Assembly (NCBI GenBank): GCA_900473185.1
Contig: UCKU01000025.1
Span: forward strand, 1 to 64,000
Direction of reading: 5' to 3'
Length of the DNA: 64,000 bases
Source of the DNA: Hyphomicrobiales bacterium
Lineage (GTDB): Bacteria; Pseudomonadota; Alphaproteobacteria; Rhizobiales; Rhizobiaceae
A program made the position numbers and the translations under genes. Every line of letters starts with the position of its first letter. Positions within the stretch are counted from its first letter, which is position 1. Below are positions 18,372-26,126 of this stretch, one piece after another. The notes beneath the pieces are model-generated. The model worked only from the letters and a program-made list of their open reading frames with translations. It was not told where the DNA came from and ran no database searches.

Positions 18372-18394
18372 AAAAGGCAGGCGAACCGCCTGCC
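18372..18394 (-). terminator. Rho-independent terminator of the 63-residue gene
   Basis: On the minus strand GGCAGGCG and CGCCTGCC (8-bp stem, 3-nt loop) are followed by TTTTCGC. It lies about 20 nt after the stop of the gene at 18416-18607. Confidence 0.85.
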
Positions 18395-18415
18395 GGATCA
18401 TCATTCCGGAATTTT

Positions 18416-18607
18416 TTAATATTCCTGGAAATCCGCGAAGATCATCGCCGGACGCGAAGTGCGGCCGTTGATGCCGGTACCGCGGGCGATCATCTGTTCG
18501 TTTGTGGCAAAGCCGAAACGGCTGTAGCCCTGAGTGGTGCGAACCTGATCGCTTGCTTGGCGCAGGGTTTCAAACCCGCAATGTATAGGACGAAAACGCT
18601 TGTTCAT
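18416..18607 (-). CDS. 63-residue small protein, unknown function
   Basis: A basic N-terminus (MNKRFRPIHCGFETLRQ) is followed by a Gly/Arg-rich middle (ARGTGINGRTSRPAM), ending FADFQEY. AGGAACC lies about 6 nt before the ATG, and a strong terminator follows, so it is a self-contained transcription unit. A second, better Shine-Dalgarno sequence (GGGAGG) further upstream would start an overlapping 18-codon frame (MNRNQGHEQAFSSYTLRV), a possible leader peptide. No family recognised. Confidence 0.6.
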   Translation of the reverse strand: MNKRFRPIHCGFETLRQASDQVRTTQGYSRFGFATNEQMIARGTGINGRTSRPAMIFADFQEY

Positions 18608-18646
18608 GGCCTTGGTTCCTGTTCATTCCTCCCAAGACACGCCTTC

Positions 18647-18711
18647 TATATTGCAGTGCAGCATTGATTCTTCAATGCACCCTTGCAGGATGCAGCCATG
18701 CGTATATTGCA
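18647..18711 (-). promoter_or_regulatory. cluster of TGCA-containing repeats upstream of the small gene
   Basis: TATATTGCA occurs at 18647-18655 and 18703-18711, and between them lies the dyad GCATTGA-TTCT-TCAATGC (18661-18678). TGCA recurs at least six times in 65 bp. This is the only promoter region available to the 63-residue gene, so it may be a repressor or activator array. Binding is inference. Confidence 0.4.
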
Positions 18712-18741
18712 TGGGCCAATTCATAATATTTTCAAACTTGG

Positions 18742-19644
18742 CTAATTCGTAAGCAGAGACAGCTCTTTAAGTCTAGCCTGGAAGGCCAGTAGATCGCTCC
18801 AGGCCAGCCGCTTGTTTACAGGCGCGGTTAACAGGTCTTGCGGATGCAGGCTGGCGATGGCCGGAATGACCTGATCTGCGACAGCGATCTCCTTCCACCG
18901 GCCGCGAAGCCCGTGGATCGTGTCAGTTTCGCCGAAGAAGAATCGCGCCGTGTAATTGCCGAGCAGCAGAATGGCACGCGGTTCGGCAAGCGCGATCTGC
19001 CGCTCGATGAAGGGACGGCAGATCTCCGTTTCGGCTGCAGATGGCATGCGGTTGCCGGGTGGGCGCCAGGGAATGATCTGCGTCAGGAGAATGGCTGCCC
19101 GCTCAAGGCCGATCGAGGCCAGCATCCGATCCAGCAGCTGGCCCTGCCTGCCGGCAAAGGCTGCTCCCTCGCGCTCGTCATCGGCACCTGGCGCCGGGCC
19201 GATCACCATGATGCCGCTTGCCGGATCGCCGCTTGCGAAAATGGTCGAGCGGGCGCTGTTTTTCAGATTGCAGCCATTGAAGGCTTCGAGCGCCGTCTTG
19301 AGCTCTGCAAGCGAGCGGGCGCTCTCGGCAGCAAACCGCGCCTGCTGCACCGCTTCACCGTCGGGAATTGCCGGTTGTGGCCGTGAGGCAGGAGCCGATG
19401 CGGCTGCGTGCTGCTGCGGCGCGGACGGGGCAGGGCGGGAGGCCGCCTGCCTCTCAGGTGGCGCTTGTCTTTCCGGCTGCGGTTGCGCGGCCGGTGCCGC
19501 CGAACGGCGCGCAGCCTTCATCGCCTCGAACTCGGCGAACCGGTCGACCGGCTCTTCTTCCAACAGCCAGTCCACACCCGCCTCCGCATGGAAATGCAGA
19601 AGTGCTGCAAGTTCGGCCGGACTCAGGTCGTTGGCGGAGATCAT
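18742..19644 (-). CDS. uracil-DNA glycosylase, family 4-like without the full Fe-S site
   Basis: A 300-residue base-excision repair enzyme removing uracil from DNA. An N-terminal extension and a Pro/Gln/Ala-rich linker (about 47-95) precede the catalytic domain. Motif 1 reads GPAPGADDEREGAAFAGRQG (149-168, family 4: GEAPGxDE), and motif 2 contains His267 (SLHPQ). Family 4 enzymes have four Fe-S cysteines. Here only Cys125 and Cys209 (EICRPF) remain; Phe122 and Trp193 (IIPWRPPGNR) occupy the other two positions. A related Fe-S-lacking UDG class has been described from Bradyrhizobium, so activity is likely retained without a [4Fe-4S] cluster. Confidence 0.88.
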   Translation of the reverse strand: MISANDLSPAELAALLHFHAEAGVDWLLEEEPVDRFAEFEAMKAARRSAAPAAQPQPERQAPPERQAASRPAPSAPQQHAAASAPASRPQPAIPDGEAVQQARFAAESARSLAELKTALEAFNGCNLKNSARSTIFASGDPASGIMVIGPAPGADDEREGAAFAGRQGQLLDRMLASIGLERAAILLTQIIPWRPPGNRMPSAAETEICRPFIERQIALAEPRAILLLGNYTARFFFGETDTIHGLRGRWKEIAVADQVIPAIASLHPQDLLTAPVNKRLAWSDLLAFQARLKELSLLTN

Positions 19645-19676
19645 GGTGGGACTCTAGCGGAGCGAAAACGGCAATG

Positions 19677-19706
19677 AAAGGGCGGGCAGGCTTGCCAGCG
19701 CCCTTT
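19677..19706 (-). terminator. terminator of the Hsp70-like gene
   Basis: AAAGGGCG (19677-19684) pairs with CGCCCTTT (19699-19706). An outer ACGGC/GCCGT pair extends the stem. It lies 6 nt beyond the stop of the minus-strand Hsp70-like gene and just upstream of the UDG start. Confidence 0.7.
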
Positions 19707-19712
19707 CGGCCG

Positions 19713-21008
19713 TTATTGCACAGTCCACTGGTTGATATCGTCGCGTTCGCCGATCAGCGCGAGACCATGCGCGATAGACAGCAGTTCGCCGCCGGTCTCG
19801 ATCTTGTCCCTGTCGAAGCGCTCGGTGAAGATGCGCCGCACGGCCGGCACGAAGGATGTGCCGCCGGTCAGGAACACTTTGTCGATGCCCGATGCATCCG
19901 TGCTGGTCTTCTCCAGCACCTCGTCGAGCGCCCCTTCGATGCGGGCAAGGTCATCGACGATCCAGCTTTCGAAATCGCTGCGCTTGATCGTGCGGTGACC
20001 GCCGCGCCCGAGCGGGGCAAAATCGAAGGGCGCTTCCTCCGCGGAGGAAAGCGCCATCTTCGTTGCCGAGACCGCCTGATAGAGTGGATAGCCTTCGTCA
20101 TGATCGATGAGATCGACGAAGGTTTCCAGCTTCTCCGGTTCCAGCGCCGTGCGCACCAGCTTCTTCAGATCCTCGAATTCCCGCGATGTCTTGAAGATCG
20201 ACAGCTGGTTCCAGCGGCTGAAGCTCGCATAGTAGTTTGACGGCACCTCAAGGATCTTGTCGAAGCTCTTGAAATGGCTGCCCTTGCCGATCAGCGGCGC
20301 GACGATGTTGTCGATCATGCGCGCGTCGAAATGGTCGCCTGCGACGCCGACACCGGAATGGCCTATCGGCGTTGCCGTCAGTTTACCGGCCCTGGTCTCG
20401 AAGCGGATCAGCGAATAGTCCGTCGTACCGCCGCCAAAGTCGGCAACGAGCACGGTCGCATCGGACTTCAGGTTCTGCGCGAAGTAGAAGGCGGCCGCAA
20501 CAGGCTCATAGACATAGTGAATTTCCGGAAAGCCGAAGCGCGTCAGCGCCTCGTTGTAGCGCTGCACCGCCAGCACCGGGTCCGGACTGGCGCCGGCAAA
20601 ATGCACCGGGCGGCCGGCGATGATGCGGCCGGTATCCTCGGGCCAGTTCTCGCCTGCGTAATGGCGAAGGCGCCGAATGAAGATTTCCATCAGATCTTCG
20701 AAGCTCTGCCGCTTGCCGAAGATGATCGTGCCCTGGAAGAGGGCGCTTGCCGCAAAGGTCTTGATCGACTGCAGGAAACGACAGTCGCCGGGATTGTCGA
20801 TGAACTGCTGGATCGCCGCGTGCCCGGCCTCGACCTTCAGCGCCGAAGCACCGAGCTGCGGATCCTTCATGAAGGAGAGCGCGGTGCGCATGCTGTCGGC
20901 CGTGCCGGCGCTGCTGGTAAGCGATATGGAATGCGTGTCTGCGCCGCCATCTGCCAGCGCCAGAACAGTATTGGTCGTGCCGAAGTCAAGCCCGAGCGCC
21001 CGTGCCAT
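19713..21008 (-). CDS. Hsp70-family ATPase, YegD-like
   Basis: A 431-residue protein consisting essentially of the Hsp70/actin-fold ATPase domain. It shows phosphate-1 loop LGLDFGTTNTVLA, phosphate-2 VADFGGGTTDYSL, and adenosine motif VFLTGGTSFVPAVRR. The C-terminal peptide-binding domain of DnaK is absent, as in YegD relatives. The ATG at 21008 is preferred over one at 21026 because GATAGGGAG precedes it and the sequence then starts MARALGLDFGTTN. Substrate and partners are unknown. Confidence 0.9.
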   Translation of the reverse strand: MARALGLDFGTTNTVLALADGGADTHSISLTSSAGTADSMRTALSFMKDPQLGASALKVEAGHAAIQQFIDNPGDCRFLQSIKTFAASALFQGTIIFGKRQSFEDLMEIFIRRLRHYAGENWPEDTGRIIAGRPVHFAGASPDPVLAVQRYNEALTRFGFPEIHYVYEPVAAAFYFAQNLKSDATVLVADFGGGTTDYSLIRFETRAGKLTATPIGHSGVGVAGDHFDARMIDNIVAPLIGKGSHFKSFDKILEVPSNYYASFSRWNQLSIFKTSREFEDLKKLVRTALEPEKLETFVDLIDHDEGYPLYQAVSATKMALSSAEEAPFDFAPLGRGGHRTIKRSDFESWIVDDLARIEGALDEVLEKTSTDASGIDKVFLTGGTSFVPAVRRIFTERFDRDKIETGGELLSIAHGLALIGERDDINQWTVQ

Positions 21009-21073
21009 GGCCGTGCTCCCTATCAAATATGTCGAAAATCCATGAACCGGGGCAGATACCCCGAAATGCGAAA

Positions 21074-21091
21074 GGGCGCTTTGCTGCGCCC
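21074..21091 (-). terminator. terminator of ampR
   Basis: GGGCGC (21074-21079) pairs with GCGCCC (21086-21091). On the minus strand the stem is followed by TTTCGCATTT. It lies about 60 nt after the ampR stop. Confidence 0.7.
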
Positions 21092-21152
21092 CCGAAGATG
21101 TTTTGAGAGGCGCGTGATCGCACAGGAGAGGGCGGAAAGCAACCCGTTCCCT

Positions 21153-22043
21153 TCAGTTTCCGAGCTGCATCCGCGTCTCCTCGGCCATCCTGCCGATCCA
21201 CTTGCGGAACATCTCCATGGCAGGCGTGACGGAGCGGGATTTGGGCCGCATCAGCCAGTAGCTGCCCTTGGAAATCCAGATCGGGAAGGGCTGCTCCAGC
21301 TCGCCCGCCGCAAGCTGGCGGGAAAACATCAAGGGCGGCGCCAGCGCCACGCCCGCACCCTGCAGCGCCGCCTCGATCATCAGCACGGAGGAATCGAAGA
21401 CCATGCCCCGGATCGGCGGCGGTGTGACGCCCGCCGTCTCGAACCAACCAGGCCATTCGTCGGCGCGATAGGAGCGCAGCAATGTCTGATGGGCGACATC
21501 TTCGGGGGAAGAAAGCTGGCGGGCGATCGAGGGAATGCAGAGCATCGAAAGCGGCGCCTCGAACAGTGCCTCCGCCTCGATATCGTGCCAGGCGCCATTG
21601 CCGAACTTGATCGTATAGTCGAGCCCTTCGGCGGCAATATCGACCCGGTTGTTGTTGGTCGAAAGCCTGAGGTCGATGAAGGGATATTGCTCGCGGAAAT
21701 CGGCAAGCCGCGGCAACAGCCAGCCGACGGCAAGCGTGCCGACGGCGCCGAGCTTCAGCACCTCGCGCACATGGCCGCCCTCGAAACGCTCCAGCATATC
21801 GGCCATGCGGTCGAAGGAATCCTGCAGGGCAGGCAGCAGCGCGAGCCCTTCCTCCGTGATCATCAGCCCACGCGGCAGGCGGCGGAACAGGCTCACCCCG
21901 AGGCGCTGTTCCAGGAGCTTCACCTGATGGCTGACGGCCGCCTGCGTGACGCAGAGTTCGATCGCCGCCCGAGTGAAGGAAAGATGCCGCGCCGCCGCCT
22001 CGAATGCGCGCAGCGAATTCAGCGGCAAATATGGTCGAACCAT
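21153..22043 (-). CDS. ampR: LysR-family regulator AmpR
   Basis: A 296-residue LysR-type activator. The N-terminus (RPYLPLNSLRAFEAAARHLS, then FTRAAIELCVTQAAVSHQVK) and the effector-domain segments (LSTNNNRVDIAAEGLDYTIK, LLRSYRADEWPGWF, VMVFDSSV-like MVFDSSVLMIEAALQ, SYWLMRPKSR) match enterobacterial AmpR very closely. AmpR senses cell-wall recycling muropeptides and activates a divergent beta-lactamase gene. Here the divergent neighbour is a class D enzyme rather than class C. A 20-bp dyad lies 7 bp upstream of its ATG, so autorepression is likely. Confidence 0.9.
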   Translation of the reverse strand: MVRPYLPLNSLRAFEAAARHLSFTRAAIELCVTQAAVSHQVKLLEQRLGVSLFRRLPRGLMITEEGLALLPALQDSFDRMADMLERFEGGHVREVLKLGAVGTLAVGWLLPRLADFREQYPFIDLRLSTNNNRVDIAAEGLDYTIKFGNGAWHDIEAEALFEAPLSMLCIPSIARQLSSPEDVAHQTLLRSYRADEWPGWFETAGVTPPPIRGMVFDSSVLMIEAALQGAGVALAPPLMFSRQLAAGELEQPFPIWISKGSYWLMRPKSRSVTPAMEMFRKWIGRMAEETRMQLGN

Positions 22044-22049
22044 GGCAAT

Positions 22050-22069
22050 GGCCTAATCTGATTTATGCC
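22050..22069. promoter_or_regulatory. candidate AmpR operator (GGCnTAA-N6-TTAnGCC)
   Basis: GGCCTAATCTGATTTATGCC is an imperfect dyad (12 of 20 positions symmetric, GGCnTAA-N6-TTAnGCC), the spacing expected of LysR-type sites. It sits between ampR and the beta-lactamase gene, 7 bp upstream of ampR and about 80 bp upstream of the bla start. Confidence 0.55.
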
Positions 22070-22147
22070 TGACCGGAAATATCATCGTTTGATCGGGCCT
22101 TCCAGGCCGGCCTAGAAAGCTGACGTCGAACCATATGGAGAACGAAA

Positions 22148-22972
22148 GTGGCTTTCGAAAGACTTCTTCTTCTGGCATTTTCTATAAGTATTACAGCAAT
22201 TTCCATGAGTGCATCGCCGGCCGACGCCGCCGATCCGATCCGCTGCACCGTCATCATCGATGAGAAGACCGGCGAGACGATTTACCGTCAGGGCAATTGC
22301 GATCAGGGCTTCTATCCGCAATCGACCTTCAAACTGCCTTTGGCCATGATGGGCTATGATTCCGGCATTTTGGTCGACGAGCACAATCCGCTCTGGACAT
22401 ATGATCCGAAGCTCAAGCGATCCCCGCGCGAGCAGAAGGATACCGATCCGACCATTTGGGAGCGGGATTCCATCGTCTGGTTTTCACAGGCGCTGACCCG
22501 CAAGCTCGGCAAGCGCGCCTTTGCCGATTACGTCAGGCGTTTCGGCTACGGCAATCAGGATGTTACGGGCGGACTTGGCAATACGGATGGACTAACCGAA
22601 TCCTGGCTGATGTCCTCGCTGAAGATCTCGGCCGAAGATCAGGTGCGCTTCCTGCGCCGCTTCCGGACCGGCAGCCTGCCGATTTCGGAACGTGCGCGGC
22701 AGATGACGGAGGCGATCGTGCCGCATTTCCAGGCGGCTGGCGGCTGGGATATCCAGGGCAAGACGGGCGCCGGCTGGCTGCGCAACGCGGCCGGCAAGAC
22801 CAATTACGAGCGCCCGCTCGGCTGGTTTGTCGGTTGGGCGACGAGGGGCGACAGGCGGCTGATCTTCGCGAGGCTCTATATCGCCAATCACCGCTACAGC
22901 GACAATCCGGTCAGCTTCGAGACGCGGGATACGCTGGTCGCGGATTTCCCAAAGCTGGTCGAAGGCCGCTGA
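22148..22972 (+). CDS. class D (OXA-type) beta-lactamase
   Basis: A 274-residue periplasmic serine beta-lactamase. Signal peptide residues 1-28 end SPADA|AD. Class D motifs are all present: Ser59-Thr-Phe-Lys62 (nucleophile and carbamylated lysine), Ser108-Ile-Val, Tyr134-Gly-Asn, Lys205-Thr-Gly and GWFVGW. Translation starts at GTG 22148 after GGAGAA; a nearby ATG at 22135 is out of frame. It is divergent from ampR and ends in a bidirectional terminator. It is likely intrinsic and inducible; base composition is like its neighbours and no mobile element is near. Confidence 0.95.
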   Translation: MAFERLLLLAFSISITAISMSASPADAADPIRCTVIIDEKTGETIYRQGNCDQGFYPQSTFKLPLAMMGYDSGILVDEHNPLWTYDPKLKRSPREQKDTDPTIWERDSIVWFSQALTRKLGKRAFADYVRRFGYGNQDVTGGLGNTDGLTESWLMSSLKISAEDQVRFLRRFRTGSLPISERARQMTEAIVPHFQAAGGWDIQGKTGAGWLRNAAGKTNYERPLGWFVGWATRGDRRLIFARLYIANHRYSDNPVSFETRDTLVADFPKLVEGR

Positions 22973-22975
22973 TGC

Positions 22976-23000
22976 GAAAAGGGCGCCGGAAGGCGCCCTT
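22976..23000. terminator. bidirectional terminator between bla and the RND permease gene
   Basis: GGGCGCC (22981-22987), loop GGAA and GGCGCCC (22992-22998) are flanked by AAAA on the left and TTTCT on the right. It serves the convergent beta-lactamase and efflux genes. Confidence 0.9.
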
Positions 23001-23009
23001 TCTGTCTCT

Positions 23010-26000
23010 CTATTCCGCGGCCATCGCCCGCGTTTCCGCTGCCACATGCTCTTCCTTCTTCTCGCGGCTGAGCATGCGGTGGAGGAAATTCTCGAAGCGG
23101 TCCATCTCGACGAAGATGACAGGCGTGATGAACAGCGTCAGCATCTGCGAGACGATGAGGCCGCCGACGACGGCGATGCCGAGCGGCTGGCGCAGTTCCG
23201 AGCTCGCACCCGTGCCGAGCGCGATCGGCAGGGCGCCGAGCAGGGCGCAGAAGGTCGTCATCATGATCGGGCGGAAGCGTCGCACGCAGGCTTCGTGGAT
23301 CGCCGCTGTCGCCTTCTCGCCCGTCGTGCGCATGGTCTCCACCGCCACGTCGATCATCATGATCGCGTTCTTCTTGACGATGCCGATCAGCATCAGGAGG
23401 CCGATGAGGGCGATGATCGACAGGTCGAAGCCCATGATCTTCAGTGCCAGAAGCGCACCGAAGGCCGCCGCCGGCAGGCCGGAGAGGATGGTCAGCGGGT
23501 GGATGAAGCTTTCATAGAGCACGCCGAGCACGACATAGATGGTCAGCACCGCCGCCAGGATCAGATAGGGCGTATTGCCCTGCGACTGCTGGAAGATCTC
23601 TGCCGTACCGCCATAGGACGTGAAGACGTCGGCCGGCATGTCGAGGTCCTTCTTGATCTGCTCGATCCTGGCCGTCGCGTCGCTGAGCGATACGCCTTCC
23701 GGCAGGTTGAAGGACACGGTGGTCGAGACAAGCTGGCCTGTCTGGTTGATGGTGACAGGTCCGACCGTGCGCTCGACATGCGCAAAATTCGACAGCGGCA
23801 CCAGGCTGCCATTGGAAGAAGCGACGCGGATTTCCGAAAGCTTCTGGTCGTCCCAGGGCTTGCTTGTGTCATATTCGACGATGACGTCGTAACTGTCGCC
23901 GGTCGACTGGATTTCCGCAGCCGCAAAGCCGCTGAAGGATTCCTGCAGCGTCGTGCGCAGGGTGTCGTTGTCGATCCCGTAGGCGGCTGCCCGCTCGGTA
24001 TCGATGACGATATTGGCCTGCAGCGCATTGTTCTGCGCATCCGAGGTCACGTCCGTGAACAGGCGGTCGGCGCGCATCGCCTGCTGGACCTTGCCTGCCC
24101 ACAGGTTGGTCTGGTCGGCATTCAGGGCCTGTATGACCAGCTGATATTGGCTGGCAGTCTGGCGTCCGCCGAAGCGCAGGCTCTGGTTGGGCGTAACGAA
24201 GGCCTGCAGGCCAGGGATCTTGTTGATCGCCGTGCGCAGCTCGCGCAGCGTCTGGTCAAGCGGTGCGCGCTGATCCTTGTCCTTCAGTTCGACGAACATC
24301 GAGCCGTTATTCTGTGGCTTGTTGGGGTTGCCGCCGATCGTCGACATCACATGGTTGACGGCCGGGTTCGCCTTGACGATCGCGGCAGCCTGCTGCTGCA
24401 GGGCCTGCATCGCCGAATAGGAAATGTCCTGTCGCGCCTGCGTACTGATCGTCAGGCGGCCGATATCTTCCTGCGGGAAGAAGCTCGTCGGCAGCGTCAT
24501 GAAGAAATAGACGGTCAGTGCGACGGACGCGAGGAAGACCCCAAGGATGAAGGGGCGGTGGCGAAGGCACCAGCCGACCGCATTGTCGTAACCGCGCAGC
24601 GTCCGCTCGAAACCGGCATCGAAGATGCGGATGGGCAGTGGCGGACGGCTGTGGTTGTTGGAAAGGCGCGAGCCGAGCATCGGCGTCACCGTCAGCGACA
24701 CGATCGCCGAAGCGATGATGGCGATCGCCACCACCATGCCGAATTCGTTGAACACGCGGCCGACGACACCGCCCATCAAGAGGATCGGGATGAAGACCGC
24801 GATCAGCGACACCGACATGGAGATGATGGTGTAGCTGACTTCGCCCGCACCTTTGATCGCCGCCTCTCGCACCGGCATGCCTTCCTCGACATGTCGCAGG
24901 ATGTTTTCCAGCATGACGATCGCGTCGTCCACAACGAGGCCCACCGCGAGTGTCAAACCCAGCAGCGAGATGTTGTCGATACTGTAGCCCAGCACATACA
25001 TCATGCCGAAGGTCGAGATCAGCGACAGCGGAACGGCAAGGCCCGGAATGATCGTAGCCGTTGCATGGCCGGTGAAGAGGTAGATGACGAGAACGACGAG
25101 GCCGATCGTCAGAAGCAGCGTGAACTTGACGTCGGCGATGGCATCGCGGATCGGCTTTGCGGCATCGTTCATGATGACCGTGTTGACCGAGGGCGGGATT
25201 TCGGCGTGGAGCTGCGGCAGCTTGGCGTTGATCGCGTCGACGACATCGACCGTATTTGCATCCGGCTGGCGCTGGATGGCAAGGATGATGCCGCGCTGGC
25301 CGTCATACCAGCTGCCCGTATACTGGTTCTGAACACTGTCCTGGACATCGGCAATATCGCCGAGATGGACCGGCGCGCCGTTCGGATTGGCGATGACCAG
25401 CGAACGGAACTGCTCGGCGTTGGTGCGCTGCGTATTCGCCGTGATCGTCATGGCCTGCGAATTGTTCTGCAGCGTGCCGACCGGCTGTTGGCTGTTGGCG
25501 GCGGCAAGCGCCTTGTTGACCGTGTCGATACCAATGCCGCGGGTCAGCAGCTTGTTGGGATCGACCTCGACGCGCACGGCATAGGTCTGCGCACCGAACA
25601 CACTGACCTGGGCGACGCCCGGAAGCGTCGACAGCGACGGCGAAATGATGTCTTCGGCGATCTCGTCGAGCTTGCTGCGCGGCATGGTGTTGCTCTGCAC
25701 CGAAAGCAGCATGATCGGCGCATCGGCCGGGTTGGTCTTGCGGTAGCTCGGCGGTGTCGTCATGTTGTCGGGCAGCTGCCGCGTCGCATGCGAAATGGCC
25801 GCCTGCACGTCGGCGGCGGCCGCATCGATATCACGGTTCAGGTCGAATTGCAGCACGATGCTGGTGCTGCCGAGCGAGCTCGACGCGCTGATTTCGCTGA
25901 TACCGGGGATCGTCTCGAACTGCTTGATCAACGGTGTCGAGACCGAAGTCGCCATCGTCTGCGGTGAGGCGCCGCTCAGCTGCGCCGAAACGTTGATGGT

Positions 26001-26126
26001 CGGGAAATCGACCTGCGGCAGAGCCGCAACCGGCACGAGCCGGTAGCCCGCAAGACCTGCCAGAATGACGCCGATCGCAAGCAGCGTCGTTGCAACCGGG
26101 CGCTGAATACAGAAATTCGGGATCAT
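23010..26126 (-). CDS. RND efflux permease (HAE1 family, MdtB/MdtC-like)
   Basis: A 1038-residue trimeric inner-membrane proton-driven exporter. It has 12 transmembrane segments in two halves, each with a large periplasmic loop. TM4 has the proton-relay pair in GLVVDDAIVMLEN. The N-terminus IQRPVATTLLAIGVILAGLA is typical of the MdtB/MdtC/MuxB group. Its ATG overlaps the stop of the adaptor gene (ATGA), so the two are one operon. No outer-membrane channel gene is adjacent, so a TolC-like partner must be elsewhere. Confidence 0.95.
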   Translation of the reverse strand: MIPNFCIQRPVATTLLAIGVILAGLAGYRLVPVAALPQVDFPTINVSAQLSGASPQTMATSVSTPLIKQFETIPGISEISASSSLGSTSIVLQFDLNRDIDAAAADVQAAISHATRQLPDNMTTPPSYRKTNPADAPIMLLSVQSNTMPRSKLDEIAEDIISPSLSTLPGVAQVSVFGAQTYAVRVEVDPNKLLTRGIGIDTVNKALAAANSQQPVGTLQNNSQAMTITANTQRTNAEQFRSLVIANPNGAPVHLGDIADVQDSVQNQYTGSWYDGQRGIILAIQRQPDANTVDVVDAINAKLPQLHAEIPPSVNTVIMNDAAKPIRDAIADVKFTLLLTIGLVVLVIYLFTGHATATIIPGLAVPLSLISTFGMMYVLGYSIDNISLLGLTLAVGLVVDDAIVMLENILRHVEEGMPVREAAIKGAGEVSYTIISMSVSLIAVFIPILLMGGVVGRVFNEFGMVVAIAIIASAIVSLTVTPMLGSRLSNNHSRPPLPIRIFDAGFERTLRGYDNAVGWCLRHRPFILGVFLASVALTVYFFMTLPTSFFPQEDIGRLTISTQARQDISYSAMQALQQQAAAIVKANPAVNHVMSTIGGNPNKPQNNGSMFVELKDKDQRAPLDQTLRELRTAINKIPGLQAFVTPNQSLRFGGRQTASQYQLVIQALNADQTNLWAGKVQQAMRADRLFTDVTSDAQNNALQANIVIDTERAAAYGIDNDTLRTTLQESFSGFAAAEIQSTGDSYDVIVEYDTSKPWDDQKLSEIRVASSNGSLVPLSNFAHVERTVGPVTINQTGQLVSTTVSFNLPEGVSLSDATARIEQIKKDLDMPADVFTSYGGTAEIFQQSQGNTPYLILAAVLTIYVVLGVLYESFIHPLTILSGLPAAAFGALLALKIMGFDLSIIALIGLLMLIGIVKKNAIMMIDVAVETMRTTGEKATAAIHEACVRRFRPIMMTTFCALLGALPIALGTGASSELRQPLGIAVVGGLIVSQMLTLFITPVIFVEMDRFENFLHRMLSREKKEEHVAAETRAMAAE

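Noticed and set aside
23046..25967. 973-codon open frame opposite the RND permease gene
   Set aside because: It is the antisense of a clear RND protein, Arg/Asp/His-rich without domains, an effect of high G+C codon use.
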